From NCBI RefSeq assembly GCF_963675165.1, contig NC_087386.1:2005669-2069668 (forward strand): a stretch of DNA of 64,000 nucleotides, written 5' to 3'. The notes under the pieces are model-generated. The model saw only the letters and a list, made by a program, of their open reading frames with translations, had not been told where the DNA came from and did not search any database. A program made the position numbers and the translations under genes. This document shows positions 46,401-55,020 of this stretch, piece after piece. Position 1 is the stretch's first letter. Every line of letters begins with the position of its first letter. The stretch is from Halichondria panicea (Eukaryota; Porifera; Demospongiae; Suberitida; Halichondriidae).

Positions 46401-46663
46401 ATAGAAGCTGTTAGTTTTCATCGCATTGCAACCGTTAAGCAGTATGTTACAGCTGGAACAGACACACACACAGTCAGCTTTACCGTATCCCTCATGCGGC
46501 TACGCCTCGAGGCATAATAATCAAACCTCCTAATTGTACCCACTCTTCACCTGATTAATTTATTACCCCTTCCCCTCGTGTGTAGATGCTGGAGGTGGTA
46601 GGTAACCACATGGACATGTTGGAGAGTGTACTAGTCAGAGTGGAGGAACTATTGGAACATTGA
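33008..46663 (+). CDS. GLMN: Glomulin (FAP68)
   Basis: In vertebrates glomulin binds RBX1 and blocks cullin-RING ubiquitin ligases. Sixteen exons (33008-33037, 33094-33195, 33267-33371, 33424-33532, 33585-33868, 34074-34129, 34187-34295, 34454-34647, 44078-44111, 44220-44309, 44363-44404, 44834-44992, 45239-45348, 45411-45474, 45581-45787, 46586-46663) give 590 residues, matching the family length. It is an all-helical repeat protein. The best family matches are VDLGWDLLSLL, LLVEEIMISYLPVVLSQQFL, MAALNFLRYLLIGD and the RBX1-binding-side end MLESVLVRVEELLEH. All phases agree, including across the 9.4-kb intron 8, so the gene looks intact despite that intron. Two broken partial copies lie downstream. 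Confidence 0.92.
34398..34453. repeat. Poly-C plus CA microsatellite forming the GLMN exon 8 acceptor
   Basis: A C run followed by (CA)n ends in acag directly before the coding sequence at 34454. Confidence 0.9.
34720..36470. repeat. Segmental duplication, copy A
   Basis: Shares long ordered segments with 47380-49145 (copy B) and 61430-62665 (copy C), for example ttgagatacgatagc/ttcatgtcaattaagccatc and gctttgaacgtgatgccggc. The order of segments is the same in all three. Confidence 0.8.
36213..36468 (-). pseudogene. Small TATA-promoted gene remnant, copy A
   Basis: On the minus strand a TATAAAAAG box (36460-36468) is followed by a frame ending in QRSVREIRGFLRRIETTS and a stop at 36213. The same frame end occurs in copies B and C. 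No ATG lies between the box and the conserved part, and the B and C copies have early stops, so all three look decayed. The family is not recognised. Confidence 0.4.
36475..37707. mobile_element. 1.23-kb foldback transposon with long inverted arms
   Basis: Arms of about 510 bp (36475 to about 36990 and about 37195 to 37707) are nearly identical inverted copies around a core of about 200 bp. Outer ends are CAGTGCAACAACC, flanked by TA on both sides. Copies B and C of the surrounding duplication lack it and show the uninterrupted site. No transposase frame is inside, so it is non-autonomous. CAGT ends plus TA duplication suggest a Tc1/mariner-type source. Confidence 0.9.
38782..38990 (+). pseudogene. 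CAP-gene relic (promoter and first exon) in GLMN intron 8
   Basis: The frame from the ATG at 38870 encodes a signal peptide like those of the CAP cluster (CCLLAIVLCIGTA), then degrades and stops at 38984. Upstream sequence matches the CAP promoters, but the TATA box has become TTTTAAAA (about 38784). No exons 2-5 follow. Confidence 0.8.
40120..40300. mobile_element. 181-bp MITE with TACCGTATTACTAG ends
   Basis: Left end TACCGTATTACTAGAATGG and right end ATATTCTAGTAATACGGTA are inverted copies. Related to the element in INTS5 intron 3. Confidence 0.8.
41710..41938 (-). CDS. Possible small TATA-promoted gene (uncertain)
   Basis: A 63-codon minus-strand frame (ATG at 41901, second ATG at 41874, stop at 41710) sits 30 bp downstream of a TATAAAAG box (41931-41938). 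It includes PDFAAVKELVEQH and ALTIRRPLLELQALL, which look helical and of normal composition. No family recognised. A plus-strand frame overlaps it, so coding status is unproven. Confidence 0.3.
41967..42102. mobile_element. MITE with long, nearly perfect inverted arms
   Basis: Arms beginning tatgccacaccta and containing cctccgctaccgtggttac are inverted copies around a core of about 20 bp. The arms are about 57 bp each. Confidence 0.85.
42556..42800. repeat. About 62-bp tandem repeat, four copies
   Basis: Each unit carries aatgttctgaacaattctct and tgaattctttccttgcaaag. Confidence 0.9.
42821..43047 (-). CDS. Possible small TATA-promoted frame (uncertain)
   Basis: A TATAAAAAG box on the minus strand (43039-43047) lies 72 bp upstream of an ATG at 42967 that opens 48 codons, ending at 42821. 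No family recognised. It is listed because it repeats the layout seen at 36.4 and 41.9 kb. Confidence 0.2.
43714..43876 (+). CDS. Possible small TATA-associated frame (uncertain)
   Basis: TATAAA at 43714-43719 is followed at 43781 by an ATG opening 31 codons (starting MSLDGDLHDQAVASS) with a stop at 43874. No family recognised; the frame may be chance. Confidence 0.2.
46005..46515 (-). repeat. Dispersed repeat, interrupted by a MITE
   Basis: An inverted copy of 39412-39700 (ends tgcctcgaggcgtagcc and tgcactaaagcgctag). The copy here is split by the element at 46184-46397. It lies in GLMN intron 15. Confidence 0.8.
46184..46397. mobile_element. 214-bp MITE (TACCGTATAGC family) inside another repeat
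   Basis: Ends taccgtatagcacgaaattt and aaatttcgcgctatatacgg are inverted. Related sequence is at 47132-47371 and 61209-61413. The uninterrupted target is visible at about 39525. Confidence 0.85.
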
Positions 46664-46778
46664 ATATTACAGTGCAATTATGATTAAGTTTCACTATTAT
46701 ATTAATTACATGTACTTTTAACGGAGCCAAAACTCTCAAGAAGAAAAATAATACATATATCTTAAAATTAATGGTTTG

Positions 46779-47108
46779 AGCTTGCCAGGACTATGTACGT
46801 TTGTCTGCTGCTGCTGAACTATAGCCTCGTTCCCAGCCTCGTTGTCTCTAAAATAACGTTAGGCCGCCAACTAGCCTCTTTCCCAGCCGAGTTGTCTCTG
46901 AAATAACGCTAGGCCGCCAACTAAAAAAAAAAATCGGCCTGGGACCGAGGCTACTGCTGAACATGCACACTGTACTGTAAAGTTACTGTTTTTCTACTGC
47001 AGGTACTTGGAGAGGGTGACCTGATTCTAGTGGGTCTTGGGGAGCAGTTGGACTCTGAACCAGTGGAGAATTGCAATCCAACTATAGTGCTACAGGACAA
47101 GTACAAGG
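46779..47108 (+). pseudogene. Glomulin fragment (exons 1-2), copy B
   Basis: Repeats the end of GLMN exon 1 (gcttgccaggactat plus donor), intron 1 and exon 2 (47005-47108, GDLILVGLGEQLDSE) with indels. No exon 3 follows. Intron 1 carries a 134-bp insertion. It begins 116 bp after the true GLMN stop. Confidence 0.9.
46820..46953. mobile_element. 134-bp MITE with 9-bp target duplication
   Basis: Ends tagcctcgttcccagcc and ggcctgggaccgaggcta are imperfect inverted copies. ctgctgaac occurs on both sides (46811-46819, 46954-46962) but once in the true GLMN intron 1. Confidence 0.85.
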
Positions 47109-47379
47109 TATGCACATTAAATAAACTCATTTACCGTGTATAGTATAGTTACAGCGCCATCATAATTTAAGCGCCAACTCAGACTGAACGCAATTTTTTA
47201 GATCCTAAAAAAGCGCCAACAGTTGCTATAATTTTGTTATACAAAATTAATTATCTGCTATAACGTGCAAAGATTAAAGGCGTGGCTTCTGGTAAGCATT
47301 GTGCAACGAAATGCTTTTAGAGACCATTCTACAAAATATAAGTGCCTCGAAAATTTCGTGCTATATGGTAAATCGGTTT

Positions 47380-49145
47380 TGTCTTGTCATACTTCCGAAC
47401 TTCCTCTATGTAAGTATTGGTTGTTTGTATTTCTCCATGCACTTCTGTATAATTATGAAATGCATGACCAAAGAATGTAGTTTCCCTGAGTCCATATATA
47501 GCTGCCAGGGCTGCATTGAGGGGGGGCGAGGGGGGTAATTCGCCCCCCCTAGGATCAGGCAGATTCATTTGTACTGCTATAATTCTGATGACTTCGCCCC
47601 TCCAACATTTTTAAATTGCCTAATTCGCCCCCCCCCCTGATCCAAAATCCTGAATGCAGCCCTGGCTGCTAGCAATAGCTCTTGTTTGGTTGACCTTATT
47701 TACTGTTTGAGATACGATAGCGTCATGTCAATTAAGCCATCCTATAACCTGCATGCTCATTCACAAAGCTGGGTGCAGATGAAATGCTTGTGTGACAGTA
47801 TTGTTTCTAAGCTAGTGTTATAAATGAGTCAACAGCTGTGTATGGTATGTCTTGTGTGTCCAGTGGTGTGCTCTGCATTGTTAGCTCGGCATGATGCCCA
47901 GAGTGTTCTTTCCCTGGTGACTCTCCTATAAAGCTAGTTGCCAGGTTGTCTGGCCCAAGTATTGACACAGCTGGTGGACAGGTCCAAAGTAATAAAATAA
48001 TAAAATAATAAAAAATAATAAAATAAATAATAAAATAATAAAATAATAAAAAATAATAAAATAAATAAATAATAAAATAATGGCAAATCGTGAACTTATA
48101 AAATCAGCACTTGTACTCCCTTAAAATTATTTAAATCTATGCTTAATGACCCTGTAGTACTTAGCATTCTTTGAATAGGTAGTTACACTATATATAATCA
48201 TATATATATATATATATATTTTTTTTTTTAGGGTACTAACTTATTAGCTTCTGCTATTTTTATTGTATCCTGGCTTTGCCGAATTGTTTAAAAAAAAAAA
48301 AAAAAAAAAGTACTCGTCCTTACGCTATATGCAGCATCTGTGGTCGTCTGTGTATACACAGACGACTATAAATTATCTGTCAGCTGTTGTCTTATACCTA
48401 CGTTGTACATAATGATTTCCAGTATACACATAGTATACCGTAATCGTTCTAATTATAGAACCAGTAAAAAATTATTATTTTTCGAAACAATGTACGAAAA
48501 AAGGTGATTTTATATGGTGGTATATGGGCGTTATAAAAGAGGGCGTCCTAACCGAGGCTGGTTCGACCGCTTACGGTAGTCCCTTGTGCTCACCCACCAT
48601 GCAGCGTAAACTGTCAGATAGTAAAATAATGTTCTGATTTTACACAAAACACGTAACAGCCTAATTTGGCAGCAACCATAAATAGATCTACATAATTATA
48701 ATTATGGCTGCTAAGCTAATTACATGCAGCAGGGGCTACAGCTGTTCTTAGTTCAGCCTCTGCTAAACAACTCTGCGAGGAGTGTTACAATTGTCGGCTT
48801 TGAACGTGATGCCGGCTGCTTGACTCTTCATAGCCATCGAGTGTAATCTTCAAGAGCTAGTTTCAATTCTCCTAAGAAATCCTCTCATCTCTTGTACACT
48901 TCTTTGCACTTGAGATGAAATCTCGTGATGAAAGTTGAAATGAGCTGCGTTGAACTGCGTTGAGAAGCTAGTTTGCAGTTGCTTTGAACATGAAGTTCGG
49001 AACTCTTCGGATATTCAATTCTCTTTAATACCTCTTTTGGTTAGTTCTGGAAATATTGATGCTGACATGGAGACTCTCTCTCTCAGACTTAAATTGAAGG
49101 TTTTAATTGATATATTTTGGATTCTGTTAGAGCTTTTTATAGCCT
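47380..49145. repeat. Segmental duplication, copy B
   Basis: Same ordered segments as copy A (34720-36470) and copy C (61430-62665). It lacks the foldback element that interrupts copy A, giving the empty site cttttt-ata-gcctgttgg at 49133-49150. Confidence 0.8.
48850..49141 (-). pseudogene. Small TATA-promoted gene remnant, copy B
   Basis: TATAAAAAG box on the minus strand (49133-49141). The frame ends QRSVQEMRGFLRRIETSS with a stop at 48850, but the frame is broken upstream by a shift and stop. Homologous to the remnants at 36.2 and 62.4 kb. Confidence 0.4.
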
Positions 49146-49155
49146 GTTGGCAGAA

Positions 49156-49590
49156 TTGGTGCTTTCCCTGGTGCTTTCCCTGGTGATTCCCCAGGTGGGC
49201 CCCCTAGTCAGTGTCAGGGACTTACCCCACCATCTGCTATAGATGCCCCAATAATGATCAATTATTATCCAGAGACACACTCCCTGGTGCTTTCCCTGGT
49301 GATTCCCCAGGTCAGTGTCAGGGACTTACCCCACCATCTGCTATAGATGTCCCAATAATGATCAATTATTATCCAGAGACACACTCCCTGGTGCTTTCCC
49401 TGGTGATTCCCCAGGTCAGTGTCAGGGACTTACCCCACCATCTGCTATAGATGTCCCAATAATGATCAATTATTATCCAGAGACACACTCCCTGGTGCTT
49501 TCCCTGGTGATTCCCCAGGTCAGTGTCAGGGACTTACCCCACCATCTGCCATAGATGTCCCAATAATGATCAATTATTATCCAGAGACAC
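49156..49590. repeat. 104-bp tandem repeat, about four copies
   Basis: Units carry tttccctggtgattccccag and ccaataatgatcaattatta, nearly identical. They sit directly upstream (minus-strand sense) of the TATA box at 49133-49141. Reading frames across this array are repeat translation. Confidence 0.95.
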
Positions 49591-49629
49591 ACGGCCACGT
49601 GCATGACCAGCAAATGACTTGTGCATAAA

Positions 49630-49836
49630 TACCGTATAGCGGTAATTTTTGGGGAGGGGGGTGCAAAATATTCATGGTTGAGCAATACTATTTTAGTCAG
49701 TTCGTCGATCTTGTTTTTGTGGTTGCTGCTTGCACTGCAGGTAAAGGTAGTCAAAGTCGCTTCATTCGTGGGTAAAATATTCGTGGTTCAACCATATATT
49801 TTGCCCCCCTCCTCGGAAATTACCAGCTATACGGTA
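49630..49836. mobile_element. MITE (TACCGTATAGC family)
   Basis: Ends taccgtatagcggtaattt and aaattaccagctatacggta, inverted. Confidence 0.8.
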
Positions 49837-50669
49837 TCGTCAAGACTGTGGTGTACTTTTTGTTTTGGAACAGAGAAGGCAGGACATGCGTCATCGTGCA
49901 GTCACATGGCAATGGAATGTGTGGCATACAATGTTTACGTTAGGCTCTTGACCTTTTCTTATAGATTTCAGTGTAGCTATGATGCCTGCATGTGGTAGAT
50001 CTACTGTTGTGCTTCTCTAACAAGCTCACATCACTTTCTAGTAATCTCGAATATGAACTGCATGCATGGATGCAAAATTAAGGCAATACTATTGTCCTAT
50101 ACCCACACAATGACTTCCAGTGTACGGCAATATAGTTATAACATTCCCTGGTTGCCAACCAGCTACTGTAAGTTGCTGTCCACTGCAAATTCAGAGCATT
50201 CCAGTGCTAATGTTTGTATACGTATATGCATGTATAATATTATACATATACTGTCATGCAGTAAAGCAGGCTAATAAAAACATCTTCATCCAGTCTAGAT
50301 CGAGAGTACGTAGATTACCACAAATTTGTGAGTGAGTTGTTGTGATTGCTAAGAAATAGTGCTGATATGAATGAATAAGCTAAGGTGGACTGGTGGGTTT
50401 GTGTTAATAGCAAAAAGGGGCGGAGCTAGGGCCGGGTCCAGGAAATTTAGGGACATCAGTCACATGGCAATGGAATGTGTGGCATACAATCTTTACGTTA
50501 GGCTCTTGACATTCAATATTTTTATGTAGAAAATGCATAGATTGTTGTTTTGTTGTTAATTATACTCTTGCCCTAACCACAACCTCAAGAGTTATAGGAG
50601 ATGATGTACAGGTTTTATGAAATGCCTGTCCACTTTGTCAACTCACCCCAGTGGAGCATGATTGTATTG

Positions 50670-51290
50670 TTCATTTCTAAAGTTTGGTGTGGATGACAGG
50701 CTTTGTGTTACAGTTGAGTTCCCCTGCAGAGCTGTGTGTTTGAGGGAATCCATATCTCAACACAATGCTATGGAGAAATACGAGCTGATAGTTCGTTGTT
50801 AGGTATAAGGGCTTCATGATTGTATTGCTAAAGTTTAGTGTGGATGACAGGCTTTGTGGTTGAGTTCCCCTGCAGAGCTGTGTGTTTGAGGGAATCCATA
50901 TCTCAACACAATGCTATGGAGAAATACGAGCTGATAGTTCGTTGTTAGGTATAAGGGCTTCATGATTGTATTGTTCATTTCTAAAGTTTAGTGTGGATGA
51001 CAGGCTTTGTGTTACAGTTGAGTTCCCCTGCAGAGCTGTGTGTTTGAGGGAATCCATACAGAGGATTTCAGGTTGGTTGGCAGAAGTTAAAAGTTGAAGT
51101 GCAGTCAACCATGACCACGTTGCATTAGTAGGAAGAAATTAAACACACAGTGTGTGGTCATGGTTGAGTGCACTTCAACTTTTAACTTCTGTCAACCAAC
51201 TTGAAATTCTCTGTATCTCAACACAATGCTATGGAGAAATACGAGCTGATAGTTCGTTGTTAGGTATAGGGGCTTCATAAAATTAGTCAA
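50670..51290. repeat. About 151-bp tandem repeat, three copies
   Basis: Units carry tggatgacaggctttgtg and acaatgctatggagaaatac. The third copy is split by a 155-bp element. Confidence 0.9.
51059..51213. mobile_element. 155-bp MITE with TA target duplication
   Basis: Inverted ends of about 45 bp (cagaggatttcaggttgg at left). TA flanks both ends, and the two other copies of the host repeat show the intact site ccatatctcaac. Confidence 0.95.
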
Positions 51291-51873
51291 TTACTGAAAT
51301 AACTTGTTTGTTAGTAACACTATCTTTCTGTGTGTGTGTGTGTGTTGCATAAGCTTCAGCGTAACAGTCAATCACTGGCGATCATTGAGTATAAAAGCAG
51401 CTAGGCTTCGATCTGCTCGATCCAAAGTTTCAATTGCAAGTCTCATCGTCTTTCCCCGAGAAATACAGCATTTGTACTATGGCAATGAAAACAGGAGTCG
51501 TATTTTGTTGCCTTTTAGTTATAGCCGGCATTGTGCTCTGTACTGGGTACCTGACTCCTGAGGAGAAGTTAATTATCCTCAATGCTCACAATGATATCCG
51601 GAGTGATGTGTCCCCTACTGCAGCCAATATGGTTAAACTTGTAAGTCACACACACACACACACACATAGCCATCTATTTATTTCTATACACTAAGTTCTT
51701 TGTTGGAGTGGCCTTACAATCAGCATGGCCCCAAGTGAATAGCTACAATAATTATTTAGTTCTGAATGCAATTGCAACAGATGAATGGGGAGGGTTAGTG
51801 CACCGTTAAAGACTCTTTAACCCATCATTCTCGGCTGTTTGCTTTTTCTATACCTGTATGGTTTTGTGTTGTC

Positions 51874-52208
51874 TACCGTACTTATTCGATTTAAAGCGAC
51901 CCTCCAAATATGCGACACCCTCAATCTTTTCCAATTTTCTGACCTCTAAAAATAGCGACTGCAGCGTTCACAATTTTTTTTTTATGTCGCGTCCTAAATA
52001 GAGGTCAAACCACAGCCTCGATTCCAGGCCGCAAGAAACAATGTAATTTAAGCGGCCTATAATCGAGGACAGTAGAATAACCTCCAATTAGTGTGACCCT
52101 CTAAATATGTGACACCAGGACTTCAACATATTTTTCAACCTCCAAAAGAAACGACCTCTGGCTTCGTAATTATTTAAAAGTGTCGCTTTAAATCGAATAA
52201 GTACGGTA
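51874..52208. mobile_element. 335-bp MITE with perfect 27-bp inverted ends
   Basis: Both ends begin TACCGTACTTATTCGATTTA (exact inverse at the right end). It sits in intron 1 of CAP copy 1. Interior repeats gcgac/tgtcgc elements; no frame. Confidence 0.9.
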
Positions 52209-52393
52209 CTCTTTTTTTTATGGTTTACTGTAGTTCCCTAAATACAAATCTTGTCGTAAATACACTAGCCAACCGTAAGAATAATCTATCATCAGATGTT
52301 AAAATTAAATTAAGTGAGCATCCCGTTTGAGCTAGTAATATGAGCAGTGGACACAATTCCACCGTCTGTTATTTATTATTTTCTTATTTTGAA

Positions 52394-52398
<5 letters not shown>

Positions 52399-52464
<66 letters not shown>
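52399..52464. repeat. CA microsatellite in CAP copy 1 intron 1
   Basis: About 66 bp of (CA)n. Each CAP copy has a shorter or longer CA run just before exon 2. Confidence 0.95.
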
Positions 52465-52466
<2 letters not shown>

Positions 52467-53638
52467 CTACCCCCTCACACACACCATAGTATAGAGGAGA
52501 GGGATTGGAAACACATACGTAAATGCCCGGCCCATCCGTGTCACGGTTATATTTCTTCCTTTCCTACCTCTGTCACTAGAAATTGACCTTTATCCTATGA
52601 TAATTTTAGTCTTTAACAGCCAAAAGACAGGCATGCAGGAAGGCTACTATACTGACTAGCCAGAAAGAGACATGAGACAGGCAGGAAGGCTACTAGGATC
52701 AAGTTAGGCTACTAGCTTCCATTCGTGTTTCAGAAGTTAGTATTAGAGGAGCTTTTCGCCATTGTATGAAAGAGTTTACAGTACAGTGTTAATAGAAGTT
52801 CAAGAACTTGTTAACTTCTCTTTTATAGATCTAGATCATAAACAATTAACATAATTATTGTATGTTTGTACTCGTGATGTAAAGACAGAAATAATGATGC
52901 AATTTTCTTGAACGTCCTCTTTGGTAGTGGTTCAGTGAACGTGCTACAGTCTGCCAATGTAAACCCTGAAGAAGCATCATCAGATGCACACAATCTGAAA
53001 TTAAACAGTATCAGTTTGAGATAACAGTTACCTTGGTGGGTCTTCCAAATGAGACTTCCGTCGTTTATTCTCTCATAACTCTTCCCCAAAAAACTTGCCG
53101 ATCCATTCGTATAACTACAAATGAAGTGTACAATAGCATGTAGTAACATTAAAAGGTCACTTCTAGCCTATATACATTTGCTACTTCAACACCTGCACTT
53201 TCACAAAATCCCACAAGTGAAAATCACGAGTGTGATAATAAATTTGAGCAAATACTACCATGGAGAGTCAATCACAAAGTTGCTACATTCAAAACACACC
53301 ACTGTACTTGTCTTCAATCTCGAACAGGCTGTACTTCTTTTTGAAAAAATCCTACAATCCTCAGCCAGTCAAGGAAAGCTAAAAAAAACTCATGAAACTC
53401 CTTTAGTAGACACTTCTATAGGTTAAGGTTACATATACTAGGTACTAAGAGCATAGTACTCACTAGCTGGCATAGCCCTGTGCAATATCCCTGAGGCCAA
53501 GGCACTTCTCTGCCCTTCTAAAAAAGATGCCTTGCTTCAGTTGCCGCTACAGCATTGCGTGGGCGTATGCGAGACACGGATGGGCCGAAATTGTACTGAG
53601 TCCACATGCGTTTCTAATCCCTCTCTTCTATAATCTAT

Positions 53639-53670
<32 letters not shown>

Positions 53671-55020
53671 CCACCCCCTCATGCACACACACACACACAC
53701 ACCCTCACATGCAGGAGTGGAGCGATGTGCTTGCCAATATTGCACACACACATGCTGAAAAGTGCATTTATGCTCACAGCGACAAAACTGAAAGAAACAA
53801 AGCAGGAGCTCCTTCTTTCTCTTCAGTCGGTGAAAATGTCTTAGCAACCACCGGAAAGATCGACTATAAGTTGTTTGTCGACTACTAGGGGACAGAAAAG
53901 CAGCACTATAGTTACCCCAATTGTAAATGGGGCGAAATGTGTGGTCATTACACCCAGGTAAGATGCGAGATGTACCATGCATGCATGCATGTATATAGGG
54001 AGGTATATAGCATGATATTGCATATCTACGTGTAGATAGCCTGGGCCAAAACAACCCACGTTGGATGTGCCGTTGCCGACTGTCCTTATTTTATGGGTTT
54101 CAGTTTAAAGATATTCGTGTGCAACTATGGACCGGCGTGAGTGTAGTCTTCATTATTTTGCATTGCTCGTCTAACTATCTCTATATATAGGTATTGTAGG
54201 GCCCTTTCGTTTTTCAATGCAGGGGTAACTATGTTAGAGTCAATCCGTACATACAAGGATCCTCGTGCAGCCAGTGTCCAGCTGGGTTAAATACGTGCAG
54301 TAATAACTTGTGCTCTTCTGGTTCAGTCTCCTCAACTGTTGGTGAGTGGCTTCCTAAGCTAGCTGCATGTATACATTGTATGCGACCTGTGCACTATTAT
54401 AATAGCTCATTACAAATGGTTGCAGGTTGCCATAATTATTTGTATAAGCCAGCTAGTATACAATATAGTTAGCATAGTTACGCCAATTTGAAATTGTAGT
54501 AACTGCTCTGTTATTCTCCTCACAGACACCTCTTCCAGTCTAGAGGCTCTCATTCAGCTCATCATGAACATGAAGGAGGCTGAGAGAGAAAGGGAATGAA
54601 ACAATGTCGTAGCTATATGAACATATGAACATGAAGTTAGTGAGTAGCTGTATACCAATTAGTGGTTTGTAGTTCTGAAACGGATCAGTCATGCATATAG
54701 TTTATTCATATCGTTTAATTGCAGTGTAGCTGCTCTAACCGATAGAATGATTTTTCTCTAGTTTGGTTAACGTTGAATTTAGTACTGATAATACTTATTG
54801 TAGCTTTATGTCAATATTCTCAAAGTTGAGTGCAGATGATTGGCTTTGTGTGTGGTGTGTGTCTGAGTGCATATGATGGGAGCTTAATGATCTGATGTGT
54901 TTGTTGGGTCCATATATCGTTCCACTGAATTAAACTGCTAGTAATACAATCTTTCTGTGTACGTGTATTATTACATAAGATGCAGCGTCTCAGTCGATCA
55001 ATTGCTGGCAGTCATTGAGT

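Larger units (their letters stand above)
47109..51389. other. Intergenic repeat region before the CAP cluster
   Basis: Contains a MITE remnant (47132-47371), duplication copy B (47380-49145), an AT-rich (taaaa)n tract (47990-48080), poly-A at about 48290, a 20-bp palindrome near 48346 (cgtctgtgtatacacagacg), tandem repeats (49156-49590 and 50670-51290) and MITEs (49630-49836, 51059-51213). No intact gene seen. Confidence 0.75.
51390..54599 (+). pseudogene. CAP/CRISP-like secreted protein, copy 1 (one nonsense codon)
   Basis: TATAAAAG at 51390-51397, ATG at 51479 or 51485. Exons are about 51479-51640, 53715-53957, 54036-54136, 54223-54341 and 54526-54599. It encodes a signal peptide, the CAP domain (GHYTQ, FVCNYGPA, GNY), a cysteine-rich tail (CSQCPAGLNTC) and a charged end. 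Everything stays in frame except a TAG in exon 2 (about 53886) where the copy 2 and copy 3 sequences have tryptophan codons. Intron 1 is 2 kb and carries a MITE and a CA microsatellite. It may be a recent pseudogene, a polymorphic null or a base error. Confidence 0.75.

Noticed and set aside
49211..49628. Three near-identical 70-80 codon plus-strand frames
   Set aside because: They repeat every 104 bp because the DNA is a tandem repeat; the same peptide appears in successive units.
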